From positions 32,381 to 96,380 of the forward strand of contig NZ_JQBP01000003.1 of assembly GCF_001438705.1 (NCBI RefSeq): a DNA stretch of 64,000 nucleotides. Direction: 5' to 3'. The notes under the pieces were generated by a model. That model searched no databases. It had not been told where the DNA came from and saw only the letters and a program-made list of their open reading frames with translations. The DNA comes from Weissella kandleri (lineage in GTDB: Bacteria > Bacillota > Bacilli > Lactobacillales > Lactobacillaceae). A program made the position numbers and the translations under genes. Of this stretch, positions 34,720 to 43,948 are shown piece by piece; position 1 is the stretch's first letter, and the number at the start of each line of letters is the position of its first letter.

Positions 34720-35778
34720 CTACTTTGGATGTGCTTCTAAATAATCAATCGCATCTTGGAAATTTTTCACCGGTACAATCGTCATCTCTGGTGCATATTT
34801 ATGGGCAGTACTTTTCGCCAATTGATAATTGGTCTGATTTTTTTCTTCATATTTCAAATATTTTTTCGGTAAATCTATATATGGGGCAAAGAAAATCTTA
34901 GCGCCACTTTTATGCGCGGCAATCACCTTTTTATCAATGCCACCGATTTCACCCACATGGCCTTCCCGATCAATCGTTCCCGTACCAGCGATTGAACGTC
35001 CCTTAGCCAAGTCCTGCGGAGTAAGCGCGTCATACAATTCCAATGCGAACATTAATCCGCCGGAAGGGCCACCAATTCGGCCCATATCGGCTGAAATCTT
35101 CACTGAGGATGACACCGTTGTATGATCGATTAAGCGAATGCCTAATCCCGCAACTTTCCCCGGAATTTGGTCCAATTGAACCGTCTTTGCTTGAGCTTGA
35201 TACTCTTTATGATTTCGTTGATACGTAATAGCCGTTTGCGTCCCTGCTGGATGAGCTTGAAGCATTTTTTGTAAAGCTAAAACATTCTCGGGGTGTTTCC
35301 CATTAACTGCCGTAATCATATCACCCACTTGCAGTTGCTTTTTAAAATTAGAGTCATCTTGAATCGAATATACATAGACCCCTTTAAAGGTTTCTTGATA
35401 CGGCTGTTGTGCTTTTTTCAAAGCTACCACTTTTGCCGAATCCAAAGCCGTCTGCATTTCAATTTGACCTAAACGATTTTGCTCAGCAGTGGTATTCCCC
35501 GCTGTCATCATCTGCTCACTAATTAAATCAGCGTGCGGATTCAAGACAGCCATCACCGCGGTTAAACCAGTTACCCGCTGGATCCGCACCGCCGTAATAT
35601 TGAAATCACCATGAACATCTGGCGCTTTTTGATTAATTTTAATAAAATCATGTAAGCCCATCGATAGACCGGGCTCTTCACTATATAACGGCAACGGTAC
35701 TAAAACAAATCCCGCCAAAAACAAGCCCAATAACCACCATAGTAATTTCTTAACTGTTCTTTTCTTGGGCTTATGCAT
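34720..35778 (-). CDS. Membrane PDZ-Lon-type serine protease (SepM/YlbL family)
   Basis: 352 aa. One N-terminal membrane anchor (about 11-28), a degenerate extracellular region, a PDZ domain (about 125-200) and a Lon-type protease domain. Catalytic Ser239 lies in GGPSGGLMFALEL, and the dyad Lys is Lys283 or 284 in IGGIDKKV. In streptococci SepM trims a competence pheromone; in bacilli YlbL degrades a division inhibitor. The local substrate is unknown. It overlaps coaD by 8 bp. Confidence 0.92.
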   Translation of the reverse strand: MHKPKKRTVKKLLWWLLGLFLAGFVLVPLPLYSEEPGLSMGLHDFIKINQKAPDVHGDFNITAVRIQRVTGLTAVMAVLNPHADLISEQMMTAGNTTAEQNRLGQIEMQTALDSAKVVALKKAQQPYQETFKGVYVYSIQDDSNFKKQLQVGDMITAVNGKHPENVLALQKMLQAHPAGTQTAITYQRNHKEYQAQAKTVQLDQIPGKVAGLGIRLIDHTTVSSSVKISADMGRIGGPSGGLMFALELYDALTPQDLAKGRSIAGTGTIDREGHVGEIGGIDKKVIAAHKSGAKIFFAPYIDLPKKYLKYEEKNQTNYQLAKSTAHKYAPEMTIVPVKNFQDAIDYLEAHPK

Positions 35779-36268
35779 CTTCTAAATTCCTATTATATTT
35801 AGCTTGCAATGCGCTCAAAACCGGTGCAGGAACCATAGCTGAAACATCTGCCCCGTAACTAGCCAATTCTTTAACATAAGAGCTAGCAACTACTTGATGC
35901 TCGGGCTTTGCTAACAAAAACATGGTCTCAATCCCACTCACCCGGCGATTGAGCTCTGCTATTTTTTGCTCGAAATGCAAATCTTGTTCATCTCGTAATC
36001 CGCGCGCAATCATATCCACTGCTTGTGCTTTAGCTGCTTCAGTCGTTAAGCCAGTGTAATTAATCACTTTAACATTTGATAGGTTCAAAGCGTTCACACT
36101 GGTTTCAATTAACTGTTGGCGCTCTGTTACCGTAAATAATGTTTTTTTGGCTGGATTAACTCCAATCCCGACAACAACTTCATCAAAAAAGCGCGCCAAA
36201 CGTTGAATTATATCTAAATGCCCCATCGTAAGGGGATCAAAGCTCCCAGGATAAATTACTTTATGCAT
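35771..36268 (-). CDS. coaD: Phosphopantetheine adenylyltransferase
   Basis: 165 aa. It makes dephospho-CoA from 4'-phosphopantetheine and ATP, the penultimate step of CoA synthesis. The nucleotidyl-transferase motif YPGSFDPLTMGHLDII (His at 18) and the later VVASSYVKELASYG are intact. Gap to rsmD is 3 bp; downstream overlap with the protease is 8 bp, so tightly coupled. Confidence 0.97.
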   Translation of the reverse strand: MHKVIYPGSFDPLTMGHLDIIQRLARFFDEVVVGIGVNPAKKTLFTVTERQQLIETSVNALNLSNVKVINYTGLTTEAAKAQAVDMIARGLRDEQDLHFEQKIAELNRRVSGIETMFLLAKPEHQVVASSYVKELASYGADVSAMVPAPVLSALQAKYNRNLEDA

Positions 36269-36271
36269 AAT

Positions 36272-36826
36272 CTAACTCCTTACATATTCATAAATGGTAA
36301 TAACCGTTGTGCCGTAGTCTTTCTGCTTAATTTGTTGGAAGCCTTGAATGGTGTCGGGCAAATTAGCAAATTGATCCGTCTCAGCCATTAAAATGGCGTC
36401 ATCTGCCACCAAATCAGCTTGAATTAATTGTTCAACATCTTGAATAATCATCTGCTTTGCATATGGTGGATCAAAATAAAAGAGATTAAACGGTGCTACA
36501 CCCGTTAATTTACTGATAGCACGACTAGCTGAAGTCTGATAAACCGTAAATTGCTCAGGTGCTTTTGTTATCGCTATATTTTGTTGAATCGTTTTGACAG
36601 CTGCGCGTTGTTGATCGACCAAAACAGCTTGTTCAATCCCCCGTGAAACACCTTCGATACTCAATCCCCCTGAACCTGCATATAAATCTAATGACCTTCC
36701 ACCATCAAAATAAGGTCCTATCATATTAAAAATTGCTTCTTTTACTTTATCTGTCGTCGGCCGGGTCGCATTTCCAGGCACTGCTTTTAATGGTCGCCCG
36801 CCAAAATCTCCACCAACAATCCGCAT
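36272..36826 (-). CDS. rsmD: 16S rRNA (guanine(966)-N(2))-methyltransferase
   Basis: 184 aa SAM-dependent enzyme. It starts MRIVGGDFGGRPLKAVPG; the SAM site is LDLYAGSGGLSIE and the catalytic motif DPPY lies in FYFDPPYAK. The rsmD-coaD pairing is standard in Gram-positive bacteria. Confidence 0.95.
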   Translation of the reverse strand: MRIVGGDFGGRPLKAVPGNATRPTTDKVKEAIFNMIGPYFDGGRSLDLYAGSGGLSIEGVSRGIEQAVLVDQQRAAVKTIQQNIAITKAPEQFTVYQTSASRAISKLTGVAPFNLFYFDPPYAKQMIIQDVEQLIQADLVADDAILMAETDQFANLPDTIQGFQQIKQKDYGTTVITIYEYVRS

Positions 36827-36835
36827 GTTCTACCT

Positions 36836-37147
36836 CTATACTTCTTCTTCATCCACCACAATTTCGTCCAATTCAACATCGTCCACCGTAAAGGCTACCC
36901 CATCTGAGCCATTACCAACCGTTGAATCTACCTCTGGCCACTGTGAAACGTCAACCTTTTTCACAAAGCCCAGACGGTTGATTATCTCTTGTTTCTTTTT
37001 TATTTCATCCTCATTCATATATATAACGGCATAACTGAATTGATTTGAAATATAAGCAATCACCCCAAACCGTCGCAATTGCTTTGCCTGACGGGGATTG
37101 TTTAAATATACAATCAAACTCCGCCGGGGCTGAATATTAAAACTCAT
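36836..37147 (-). CDS. YlbG-family protein (DUF2129)
   Basis: 103 aa. The conserved core RRSLIVYLNNPRQAKQLRRFG and YISNQFSYAVIYMNEDE identify YlbG. The C-terminal 25 residues are strongly acidic (DDVELDEIVVDEEEV). Function unknown; the gene is always near rsmD and ftsW. Confidence 0.9.
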   Translation of the reverse strand: MSFNIQPRRSLIVYLNNPRQAKQLRRFGVIAYISNQFSYAVIYMNEDEIKKKQEIINRLGFVKKVDVSQWPEVDSTVGNGSDGVAFTVDDVELDEIVVDEEEV

Positions 37148-37158
37148 TTACTGACCTC

Positions 37159-38316
37159 CTATGCTTGTAATAATTTTTGTGCTTTATCATAGCGAATATG
37201 TTTAATCACATTTAGTGATAGGCCCAATGCTAACCCAAGCGAGATAATCGATGATCCACCAACTGATATAAAGGGAAAAGTAACCCCCGTAATCGGCAAG
37301 ATTCCAATTACTCCACCTAAATTAACAATAATTTGTAACATAATATAAGCCGCTGTACCCACTAAAATCAAACGAAAACGCATATAACCCGTTTGAAACG
37401 CAAAATAAACTAGCCGCCATACGACAAATAATAAAGCAGCCAATACGATCATAATCGCCACCGCACCTAGTTCTTCACTAACGACAGCCATAATAAAGTC
37501 GGTATTGGGCTCAGGCAAGTTTCCAGTTTTTTGTAAGCTTCGACCAATTCCACGCCCAAATAAACCACCATTGCTAACCGCATAGTATGAATTAATTAAT
37601 TGATTTCCGATTGTTTGGGCATATTTCCAAGGGTTCAAATAGGCCGTAAACCGTTGCATCATATAATAACCAAACTTCTCCAACCAAGGTTCAAACGCTG
37701 GAATTAAAGCCCACCAAATGACAAGCACCGCCCCTAAAGAACCAACTGCGTAGCGCGCCTTCGCCCCTGAAGATAACACAATAATGAATAAAATCCCTAA
37801 TGTAATAATAATTCCACCCATATCAGGATAAGTATATAGCAACACGGTACTCATTATAATTCTAATCCAGCCCAAGTGAATAAAGTTATCTTTTAACGTA
37901 TGGTTTTTTCGTGTCATCGCAAAAGACATCCATAAAATAATCGTTACTTTATAAATCTCCACCGGCTGGATTGATATTGGTCCTAAGACAATCCAACCTC
38001 GGGCTCCATTAATTGGTGGAAATAAAACTGCTAACAACATTAAAGCCATTGAAATTAAGTAAAAAGCCCAAGAAAAGACTCCCAAAATTTTAACCCAATG
38101 CCTTGAAAGATGGAAAAACATCAACATTAACGCCAAGGCGATTCCATAGAAAAATAATTGTTTTTGTAAAAAACTGGTCGGTGAAACATTAGTGATACCA
38201 GCACTTGCTGAAAATGACATGACACTACCAAAGGCCATCAAACCGATTACTACAAGCATAATCCACCAATCAAAATACAGCATATTTTTTTTAATTTTTT
38301 TGATTATTGTTCGCAA
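37159..38316 (-). CDS. ftsW: FtsW/RodA-type peptidoglycan glycosyltransferase
   Basis: About 385 aa with ten membrane segments. The SEDS-family signatures are SAS near residue 40, NGARGWI (38000 region), GGIIITLG and the C-terminal PITGVTFPFISVGGSSIISLG. It polymerises lipid II at the septum together with a class B PBP. The start is set at TTG 38316 because GAGG lies 7 nt upstream; a GTG seven codons earlier lacks one. Position before ylbG-rsmD-coaD fits ftsW rather than rodA. Confidence 0.88.
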   Translation of the reverse strand: MRTIIKKIKKNMLYFDWWIMLVVIGLMAFGSVMSFSASAGITNVSPTSFLQKQLFFYGIALALMLMFFHLSRHWVKILGVFSWAFYLISMALMLLAVLFPPINGARGWIVLGPISIQPVEIYKVTIILWMSFAMTRKNHTLKDNFIHLGWIRIIMSTVLLYTYPDMGGIIITLGILFIIVLSSGAKARYAVGSLGAVLVIWWALIPAFEPWLEKFGYYMMQRFTAYLNPWKYAQTIGNQLINSYYAVSNGGLFGRGIGRSLQKTGNLPEPNTDFIMAVVSEELGAVAIMIVLAALLFVVWRLVYFAFQTGYMRFRLILVGTAAYIMLQIIVNLGGVIGILPITGVTFPFISVGGSSIISLGLALGLSLNVIKHIRYDKAQKLLQA

Positions 38317-38471
38317 GCATCTATCCTCTTTAATCACTTTTCAAGTTCATTTTATAAATACATAAAATCATTTTACCACAATTTAAGGTCTACTCGCGCG
38401 CTCCTTAACGGTTTCTTATTTAAAAAGAATCTCCATTTATTAAAATAGATGCTGTAATCTGATAATAACAT

Positions 38472-38506
38472 AAAAAACACCATCAGAATAACTCTGACGG
38501 TGTTTT
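38472..38506 (-). terminator. Terminator of typA
   Basis: The stem AACACC-TCAGA / CTGA-GGTGTT is followed by six U on the minus strand, 20 bp after the stop. Confidence 0.82.
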
Positions 38507-38526
38507 ATCATAAATAATTAAATTAC

Positions 38527-40368
38527 TTATTGTTGTGACATCTTACGACGCTTAGCTGACTTTTCACGTTCTGAAGTATTCAAGATATCCTTACGAATCC
38601 GAACGTTTTCAGGCGTTACTTCGACATACTCATCGTCATTCAAGAATTCCAATGCAGCCTCAAGTCCCATCTCACGAGGAGTCTTGATAGAAGCAGTTTG
38701 GTCTTTGTTTGAAGAACGCACGTTTGATTGTGGCTTCATCTTTGTAACATTGACTGAAATATCATTGTCACGTGAGTTCATTCCAACAATCATACCTTCG
38801 TACACTTCAATTCCAGCGCCAACGAACATTTGTCCACGATCTTCAACACCCATGATGGCATAGTTAGTCGTAGTTCCTTGCGTAATTGAGACCAAGGCTC
38901 CATTCCGACGTCCAGGTTCCCAGTTACGAACGATTGGACGATAATCAGCAAAGGTGTGGTTGTAGATTCCGTATCCACGCGTAGCTGAAAGGAATTCAGT
39001 TGCATATCCAATCAAACCACGTGAAGGAGCAACGTATGCCAAACGAGTTTGGCCGTTCCCCATTGATTCCATATTCAACATTTCACCCTTACGTTGGTTC
39101 AATGAATCGATAACTGATGAAGCATATTCATCAGGTGTATCGATTTGCACACTCTCGTAAGGTTCTGATTGAACCCCATCAATTTCACGATAGATAACTT
39201 GTGGTCGGGAAGCTTGCAATTCAAAGCCTTCACGACGCATTGTTTCAATCAAAATTGAAAGGTGCAATTCTCCACGTCCTGAAACAAGCCAAACTCCAGC
39301 TTCATCTGTGTCTTCAACACGCAAAGAAACGTCAGTATGCAATTCACGACGTAACCGATCTTCAATTTGACGCGCCGTCACAAACTTACCTTCACGACCC
39401 GCAAAGGGTGAATCGTTTTGCCGGAAAGTCATTTGCAAAGTAGGCTCGTCAATCCGCAAAACTGGCAATGCTTCTGGGTGCTCTGGGTCAACCACTGTTT
39501 CACCAACAGAAATTTCTTCCATTCCAGCAACTGCAATCAAATCACCAGCAACTGCTTCTTGAATTTCTACTCGCTCCAAACCAATGAATCCAAACAACTT
39601 CGTAACCCGAAATGATTGCTTTGAACCGTCAAGCTTCATTACTTCGACGTTATCACCAATCTTAATCGTTCCACGAAAGACCCGACCAACTCCAATCCGG
39701 CCTAAGAAATCACTATAATCCAACAAAGCCACTTGGAATTGCAATGACCCATCTGAATTATCTTCAGGCGCTGGAATCGTTTCAAAAATTGAATCAAAGA
39801 CTGGCTTCATAGTATGCTCTTGTGTCGCAACATCAGGATCCAATGATGAAGTTCCGTTCATAGCTGAAGCATAAATAACTGGGAAGTCCAATTGATCTTC
39901 TTCAGCACCCAATTCGATGAACAAATCCAAAACTTCATCAACAACTTCTTCTGGGCGTGCTCCAGGACGATCAACCTTGTTCAAGACAACGATTGGGGTC
40001 AAGTTTTGCTCAAAGGCCTTCTTCAAAACGAAGCGGGTCTGTGGCATAGTTCCTTCAAAGGCATCAACTACCAACAAAACTCCATCAACCATTTTCATGA
40101 TCCGTTCAACTTCACCACCGAAGTCCGCGTGGCCAGGAGTATCAACAATGTTAATTTGCTTGTCACCCAACCGTACGGCAGTGTTCTTGGCCAAAATCGT
40201 GATTCCACGTTCTTTTTCCAAGTCATTTGTGTCCATCGCACGATCGCCAATTTTATCACGCGTATCTAGCGTATCTGATTGCTTCAATAATTCGTTAACC
40301 AAGGTCGTCTTACCGTGATCGACGTGGGCAATGATTGCAATGTTACGGATATCTTCACGTTTTGCCAA
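38527..40368 (-). CDS. typA: Ribosome-associated GTPase TypA/BipA
   Basis: 613 aa GTPase that helps 50S assembly and stress growth. G motifs are AHVDHGKTTL, switch I ERGITILAKNTAV, DTPGHADFGGEVER and LNKVDRPGARP. The C-terminal APSRGLIGYATEFLSATRGYG is TypA-specific. The start is set at TTG 40368 (AKREDIRN) with AGGGAG 9 nt upstream; a GTG ten codons earlier has no ribosome site. The length then matches B. subtilis TypA. Codon choice is that of a highly expressed gene. Confidence 0.95.
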   Translation of the reverse strand: MAKREDIRNIAIIAHVDHGKTTLVNELLKQSDTLDTRDKIGDRAMDTNDLEKERGITILAKNTAVRLGDKQINIVDTPGHADFGGEVERIMKMVDGVLLVVDAFEGTMPQTRFVLKKAFEQNLTPIVVLNKVDRPGARPEEVVDEVLDLFIELGAEEDQLDFPVIYASAMNGTSSLDPDVATQEHTMKPVFDSIFETIPAPEDNSDGSLQFQVALLDYSDFLGRIGVGRVFRGTIKIGDNVEVMKLDGSKQSFRVTKLFGFIGLERVEIQEAVAGDLIAVAGMEEISVGETVVDPEHPEALPVLRIDEPTLQMTFRQNDSPFAGREGKFVTARQIEDRLRRELHTDVSLRVEDTDEAGVWLVSGRGELHLSILIETMRREGFELQASRPQVIYREIDGVQSEPYESVQIDTPDEYASSVIDSLNQRKGEMLNMESMGNGQTRLAYVAPSRGLIGYATEFLSATRGYGIYNHTFADYRPIVRNWEPGRRNGALVSITQGTTTNYAIMGVEDRGQMFVGAGIEVYEGMIVGMNSRDNDISVNVTKMKPQSNVRSSNKDQTASIKTPREMGLEAALEFLNDDEYVEVTPENVRIRKDILNTSEREKSAKRRKMSQQ

Positions 40369-40469
40369 AATCCTATTCTCCCTGACGTTTTTCGTCACAT
40401 TAAATTCTTTTTTTCTATTTTACACCAATTTAAATAAAATAAAACGCCAAATTAACTAGAATTTACTAG

Positions 40470-41252
40470 TTACATTGACGTATTTGTCAGTGCTAAAATA
40501 TCATTTGCGGCATTTTTTGTTGCTGCCACTATTAGACTAGATGATAACATGTCATCTACTTTCCTGTCAAACTTTGTAACCTGTAAACCAAGCGCTTGAC
40601 ATAAAACTTGACCGGCTGCAAAATCCCAAGGCTTTAAATAACTCATAAAAGCCCCCACTTGACCTCGGGCTAAACGAATAAAGGAAATTCCTGCTGATCC
40701 ATAAACTCGATACCCCAACGCGGCCCCGGCTACCGCCTGAAAACCAGGAACATTATGTAACAAACGTGCTCCTGAGAGTGAAACAACACTTTCCACCAGG
40801 CTCAAATTTGCTGGTGCACTTAGCTTTTTGGTATTGAGCCAAACTCCAAATTCAGGGGCACCATGTAATAGCTCATTTTCCATCACATCTAAAATCCAAG
40901 CGCCCCGTGGTTGACCATTTTCAAAATACGCCACCATGGTTGCGAATTGATCTTTTTGCTTCACAAAATTCAGCGTCCCATCAATTGGATCAACAATCCA
41001 GACAGAGCCTACCATTGAATCGATAGCATCCCCTAAGCCTTCTTCACCTAAAATGTTAGCGACCGGATCAAATTCCCGAATTGCTTGTACATAATATTGC
41101 TCTACTAACCGGTCAACATTTGTTACTAAATCCCGAGAATTACTCTTCGTTTTAATATCCAAAGGTTGTTGTAAATGCGCTAAAACTTGTTGCCGGACAT
41201 GTTGCATCAACGCACTCACAAAATCATCCAACTGGTCAAAAGTTTTCTTCAT
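40470..41252 (-). CDS. Inositol-monophosphatase-family phosphatase (SuhB/YktC-like)
   Basis: 260 aa Mg-dependent sugar/nucleotide phosphatase fold. Metal ligands are in GEEGLGD (Glu), WIVDPIDGTLNF (Asp-x-x-Asp) and YLKPWDFAAGQ (Asp). Substrate could be inositol-1-phosphate, NADP or PAP; not determined. It follows the UPF0223 gene by 19 bp, the same neighbours as yktC and yktA in bacilli. Confidence 0.9.
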   Translation of the reverse strand: MKKTFDQLDDFVSALMQHVRQQVLAHLQQPLDIKTKSNSRDLVTNVDRLVEQYYVQAIREFDPVANILGEEGLGDAIDSMVGSVWIVDPIDGTLNFVKQKDQFATMVAYFENGQPRGAWILDVMENELLHGAPEFGVWLNTKKLSAPANLSLVESVVSLSGARLLHNVPGFQAVAGAALGYRVYGSAGISFIRLARGQVGAFMSYLKPWDFAAGQVLCQALGLQVTKFDRKVDDMLSSSLIVAATKNAANDILALTNTSM

Positions 41253-41271
41253 TTATACTCACCTAGCTTTC

Positions 41272-41526
41272 CTACTGTGTAACGCTAAATTTAACCGCAG
41301 TCGTCGCTTGAGCAGCTTGCATCGTTTTATAAATACTATAACCTGAGCTGGCCTTAAATTGCCGATCCAATTGTTTTTCTTCACTTTTGCTAGGTACAAC
41401 TTGTTTAAACGCTTGATAAGCCGTTAATAGTTCCGTCCGGATCACCTGCGCTTCATTGGCTTGGGCTACTAATGAATATAACTGACTTACTTGAATAATA
41501 TCTTGAGTCGTCCAACCAGACAACAA
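41272..41526 (-). CDS. UPF0223 (YktA-like) protein, start damaged
   Basis: 84 aa from the first TTG; the family core RTELLTAYQAFKQVVPSKSEEKQ and SSGYSIYKTMQAAQ is clear. Relatives start 10 or so residues earlier, and here the upstream codons do encode the expected DLNFDYPL, but they are preceded by ATG AAA TAG (41556-41548), an in-frame amber codon at position 3. No ATG or ribosome site lies after it, so translation must start at TTG 41526 or 41523, or read through. Either a recent nonsense mutation or an unusual start. Function unknown. Confidence 0.75.
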   Translation of the reverse strand: MLSGWTTQDIIQVSQLYSLVAQANEAQVIRTELLTAYQAFKQVVPSKSEEKQLDRQFKASSGYSIYKTMQAAQATTAVKFSVTQ

Positions 41527-41562
41527 TGGATAATCAAAATTTAAATCCTATTTCATCAGTGC

Positions 41563-42153
41563 TTACCCCAAGTATTTCGTATTATCAGTCTCGACCCATG
41601 GATCATCTTGAATATGATCATAGTACAAAACACCATGCAAGTGATCAATTTCATGTTGGAAAACAATGGCCGGATAACCTTCCAACTTCAATTCGTGAAA
41701 AGCGCCCATTTCATCTTGATACTTCACCGTAATCCGGTAAGACCGATTAACATAACCTGGCACATCCTGATCCACTGATAAGCAACCTTCACCAACCCGT
41801 AATGCCCCTTTTTTCACCGATTGACGCACAATAACAGGGTTAATAATGATCCCCTTAAAGAATGGTGGAATTTCTGCATCATCTTTTTCTTCATCATCCC
41901 ATGGTTCAACATCTTCACCTGGAATCAAAATTGCTGAAAACTGTTTACTAATTCCTACTTGAGGGGCGGCCAAACCAACACCTGGACGCAAATCATAAAT
42001 TTTATTTTGTTCTTCATCCTGACTTACAACCAAATACTCCATCATTTCTTTCATGGCCTTTTGGTCGTCTTCACCCAAAGGGAAAGTAACCTTTTGTGCT
42101 TGTGTGCGTAATACCGGTGCTGGATCTCGCACAATATCTTTCATTAAATACAT
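41563..42153 (-). CDS. def: Peptide deformylase
   Basis: 196 aa Fe/Zn enzyme that removes the formyl group from new proteins. Motif 1 is GVGLAAPQVG, motif 2 is EGCLSVD (metal Cys) and motif 3 is QHEIDHLHG (metal His residues, catalytic Glu). Type 2 (Gram-positive) form with insertion around 75-100 (EPWDDEEKDDAEIPP). I chose ATG 42153 with GGAGG 5 nt upstream. Confidence 0.96.
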   Translation of the reverse strand: MYLMKDIVRDPAPVLRTQAQKVTFPLGEDDQKAMKEMMEYLVVSQDEEQNKIYDLRPGVGLAAPQVGISKQFSAILIPGEDVEPWDDEEKDDAEIPPFFKGIIINPVIVRQSVKKGALRVGEGCLSVDQDVPGYVNRSYRITVKYQDEMGAFHELKLEGYPAIVFQHEIDHLHGVLYYDHIQDDPWVETDNTKYLG

Positions 42154-42263
42154 GACTGCCTCCAAATTTGAAAAAACTTAATATAGATATAATACGCAAG
42201 AAAGTAGCAAGATTGCAAATATATTTTTTCGCAAAGTTACTACATTTACACGTTGCTAAAAGA

Positions 42264-42767
42264 TTAAGTTTGAAACGGTTGATTTAACTTTTTTAAATCG
42301 TGTAAATAAGCTAAAGTTTGATACGTCACCACATTAGCAATCTCGAGGTGCACTACCGGTTTAATCTGATCATACCAAATATCGGTAGCAACTAAAGGCG
42401 CCACAACTTGATTTGCATCTAATAATGGTAACTGCTCCTCTTGACTATATACCTGCAAACTTTGATTCAAAGCTTCTTGAAGTTTTTGCGGGGGCCTTCG
42501 CTCGGTATAAGGAACTTGAAATTCAAAAGCCATCACATTATATCCCCAAATATTTGCAACCAAAGTTGAACGAACCGTTTGATCATCGGAAATAACGAGT
42601 CCCCACTGCGCCCCCTTAGTTACCAAAATTGTTTGCACAGCCCGATTAACAGTTTGTTGAGCCTCAATTATATTTTTTTCCGTTTCGCGCCGTCCAATCA
42701 CATGATTTAGATGAACTAACAAAGCTCCCACGGCTAAAATCATTAAAAACCACCATAATAAATGCAT
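42264..42767 (-). CDS. Unrecognised protein with N-terminal membrane anchor
   Basis: 167 aa from ATG 42767 (AGGTG upstream). One hydrophobic helix (about 2-20) is followed by a soluble alpha/beta domain with no Cys. Visible features are GRRETEKNIIEAQQTVNRAVQTI, the WGLVISDDQTVRSTLVANIWG stretch and an FQVPYTERRPPQKLQ loop. Family not recognised. It is divergent from the VanY-like gene (82-bp gap between starts). Confidence 0.6.
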   Translation of the reverse strand: MHLLWWFLMILAVGALLVHLNHVIGRRETEKNIIEAQQTVNRAVQTILVTKGAQWGLVISDDQTVRSTLVANIWGYNVMAFEFQVPYTERRPPQKLQEALNQSLQVYSQEEQLPLLDANQVVAPLVATDIWYDQIKPVVHLEIANVVTYQTLAYLHDLKKLNQPFQT

Positions 42768-42848
42768 ATTTTCACCTACCACATATTAAAAAGTGTGTAA
42801 TTCATTGTATACTAAAAACTAATGATACTTGAAACTGGAGAATTATTT

Positions 42849-43610
42849 ATGAATAATAAACGTTTGATTCCTATTTTAACATTGATTATCTTTCTTGGCG
42901 TCCTTGCCGGGGTATTTACTCATATGAAAAACAATCATAACCCTGACGCTCACACATCAAAATCAAAAAGCCAAGTTAAAAATGCAATCACTAATTCATC
43001 TCATAAAACTAAAATCACACCCGAGCTAATGGTAGTCAATAAAAAACATCCCTTAACTAGTGATTATAACCCTTATAACGGTTCAACAACGGATAACAAT
43101 CCTTCTGGATCAGGACTTTCCCCCGCAACCAATCAAGCTAAGACGGCCTTAATTCAGGCCATGCAAAAAGCGGGCTTTAAAATTTCTGAGAATGTCTCCG
43201 GCTATCGTTCATATCGATACCAGACGATTTTATATCAAAATTATGTTCAACAACATGGTCAAGCCGAAGCCGATACCTTTTCTGCACGTCCAGGCTACTC
43301 TGAACACCAATCCGGATTAGCCTTTGACTTAATTGGTGCTAACGGCGATTTACCTACTGATGATCAAATGTATCAGTGGCTTCAAAACCATGCCCACAAT
43401 TTTGGACTAATCATTCGTTTCCCACGGGGTTCAAATGCTTCAACTGGCTACATGGGCGAAGAATGGCACATGCGTTATGTTGGTAAAGCTAATGCGACTA
43501 AAATGCACCAACAACATATTGCCACGCTAGAAGAATTTACCGGGCTCCCAGGCGGCGATTATAACCAAGATTCAAAACAAGACATCCCTGCTATTAGCGA
43601 AATTGATTAA
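42849..43610 (+). CDS. D-Ala-D-Ala carboxypeptidase, VanY/M15 family
   Basis: 253 aa. An N-terminal membrane anchor or signal (about 5-25) is followed by a Ser/Thr/Lys-rich linker and an M15B zinc peptidase domain (about 95-245). Zinc ligands are His and Asp in YSEHQSGLAFDL and His in EEWHMRYVG, with catalytic Glu just before. It trims the terminal D-Ala from wall stem peptides outside the cell. I chose ATG 42849 with GGAG 8 nt upstream. Not part of a van cluster, so wall remodelling is more likely than glycopeptide resistance. Confidence 0.9.
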   Translation: MNNKRLIPILTLIIFLGVLAGVFTHMKNNHNPDAHTSKSKSQVKNAITNSSHKTKITPELMVVNKKHPLTSDYNPYNGSTTDNNPSGSGLSPATNQAKTALIQAMQKAGFKISENVSGYRSYRYQTILYQNYVQQHGQAEADTFSARPGYSEHQSGLAFDLIGANGDLPTDDQMYQWLQNHAHNFGLIIRFPRGSNASTGYMGEEWHMRYVGKANATKMHQQHIATLEEFTGLPGGDYNQDSKQDIPAISEID

Positions 43611-43639
43611 ATCCTTGATTTTAAACCTTGTTCTTACTT

Positions 43640-43652
43640 TTCATGGTACAAT
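43640..43652 (+). promoter_or_regulatory. Candidate extended -10 promoter of rpoY-rnjA
   Basis: TGGTACAAT lies about 80 nt upstream of the rpoY ATG, with a poor -35. Two (A/T)TGACGTT repeats follow before the ribosome site AAAGGAG. Confidence 0.45.
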
Positions 43653-43728
43653 ATAAGTCAATGACGTTACAGAATCTTTCGAATTGACGTTGATTTCAAT
43701 TCAGAAAAAAATTAAAGGAGTTTTTTTA

Positions 43729-43947
43729 ATGATTTACAAAATATATTACCAGGCAACTAACACGCAAAACCCTAAGCGCGAAAACACGCACTCGCTCTAT
43801 TTAGAGGCTGATAACTTGCCTGAAGCACGCTTAGCAGTTGAATCAAACACTGAGTACAATGTTGAACATATTGAAGAACTTTCTGAAGCTGCTTTGAACT
43901 ATGAGAAGCAAAGCCTTGGTGAGCGTTTTAAATTGACGGAGTTCTAA
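43729..43947 (+). CDS. rpoY: RNA polymerase epsilon subunit
   Basis: 72 aa small subunit found only in Firmicutes RNA polymerase (formerly DUF1447, YkzG). Pattern MIYKIYYQ, PKRENTHSLYLEA, NVEHIEELSEAAL and LTEF at the end is diagnostic. AAAGGAG lies 8 nt before the ATG. Immediately followed by rnjA, as is usual, linking transcription and RNA decay. Confidence 0.95.
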   Translation: MIYKIYYQATNTQNPKRENTHSLYLEADNLPEARLAVESNTEYNVEHIEELSEAALNYEKQSLGERFKLTEF

Positions 43948-43948
43948 T

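Noticed and set aside
42849..43610. Vancomycin-resistance gene
   Set aside because: No vanHAX or sensor genes nearby; single VanY-like carboxypeptidases are normal wall enzymes.
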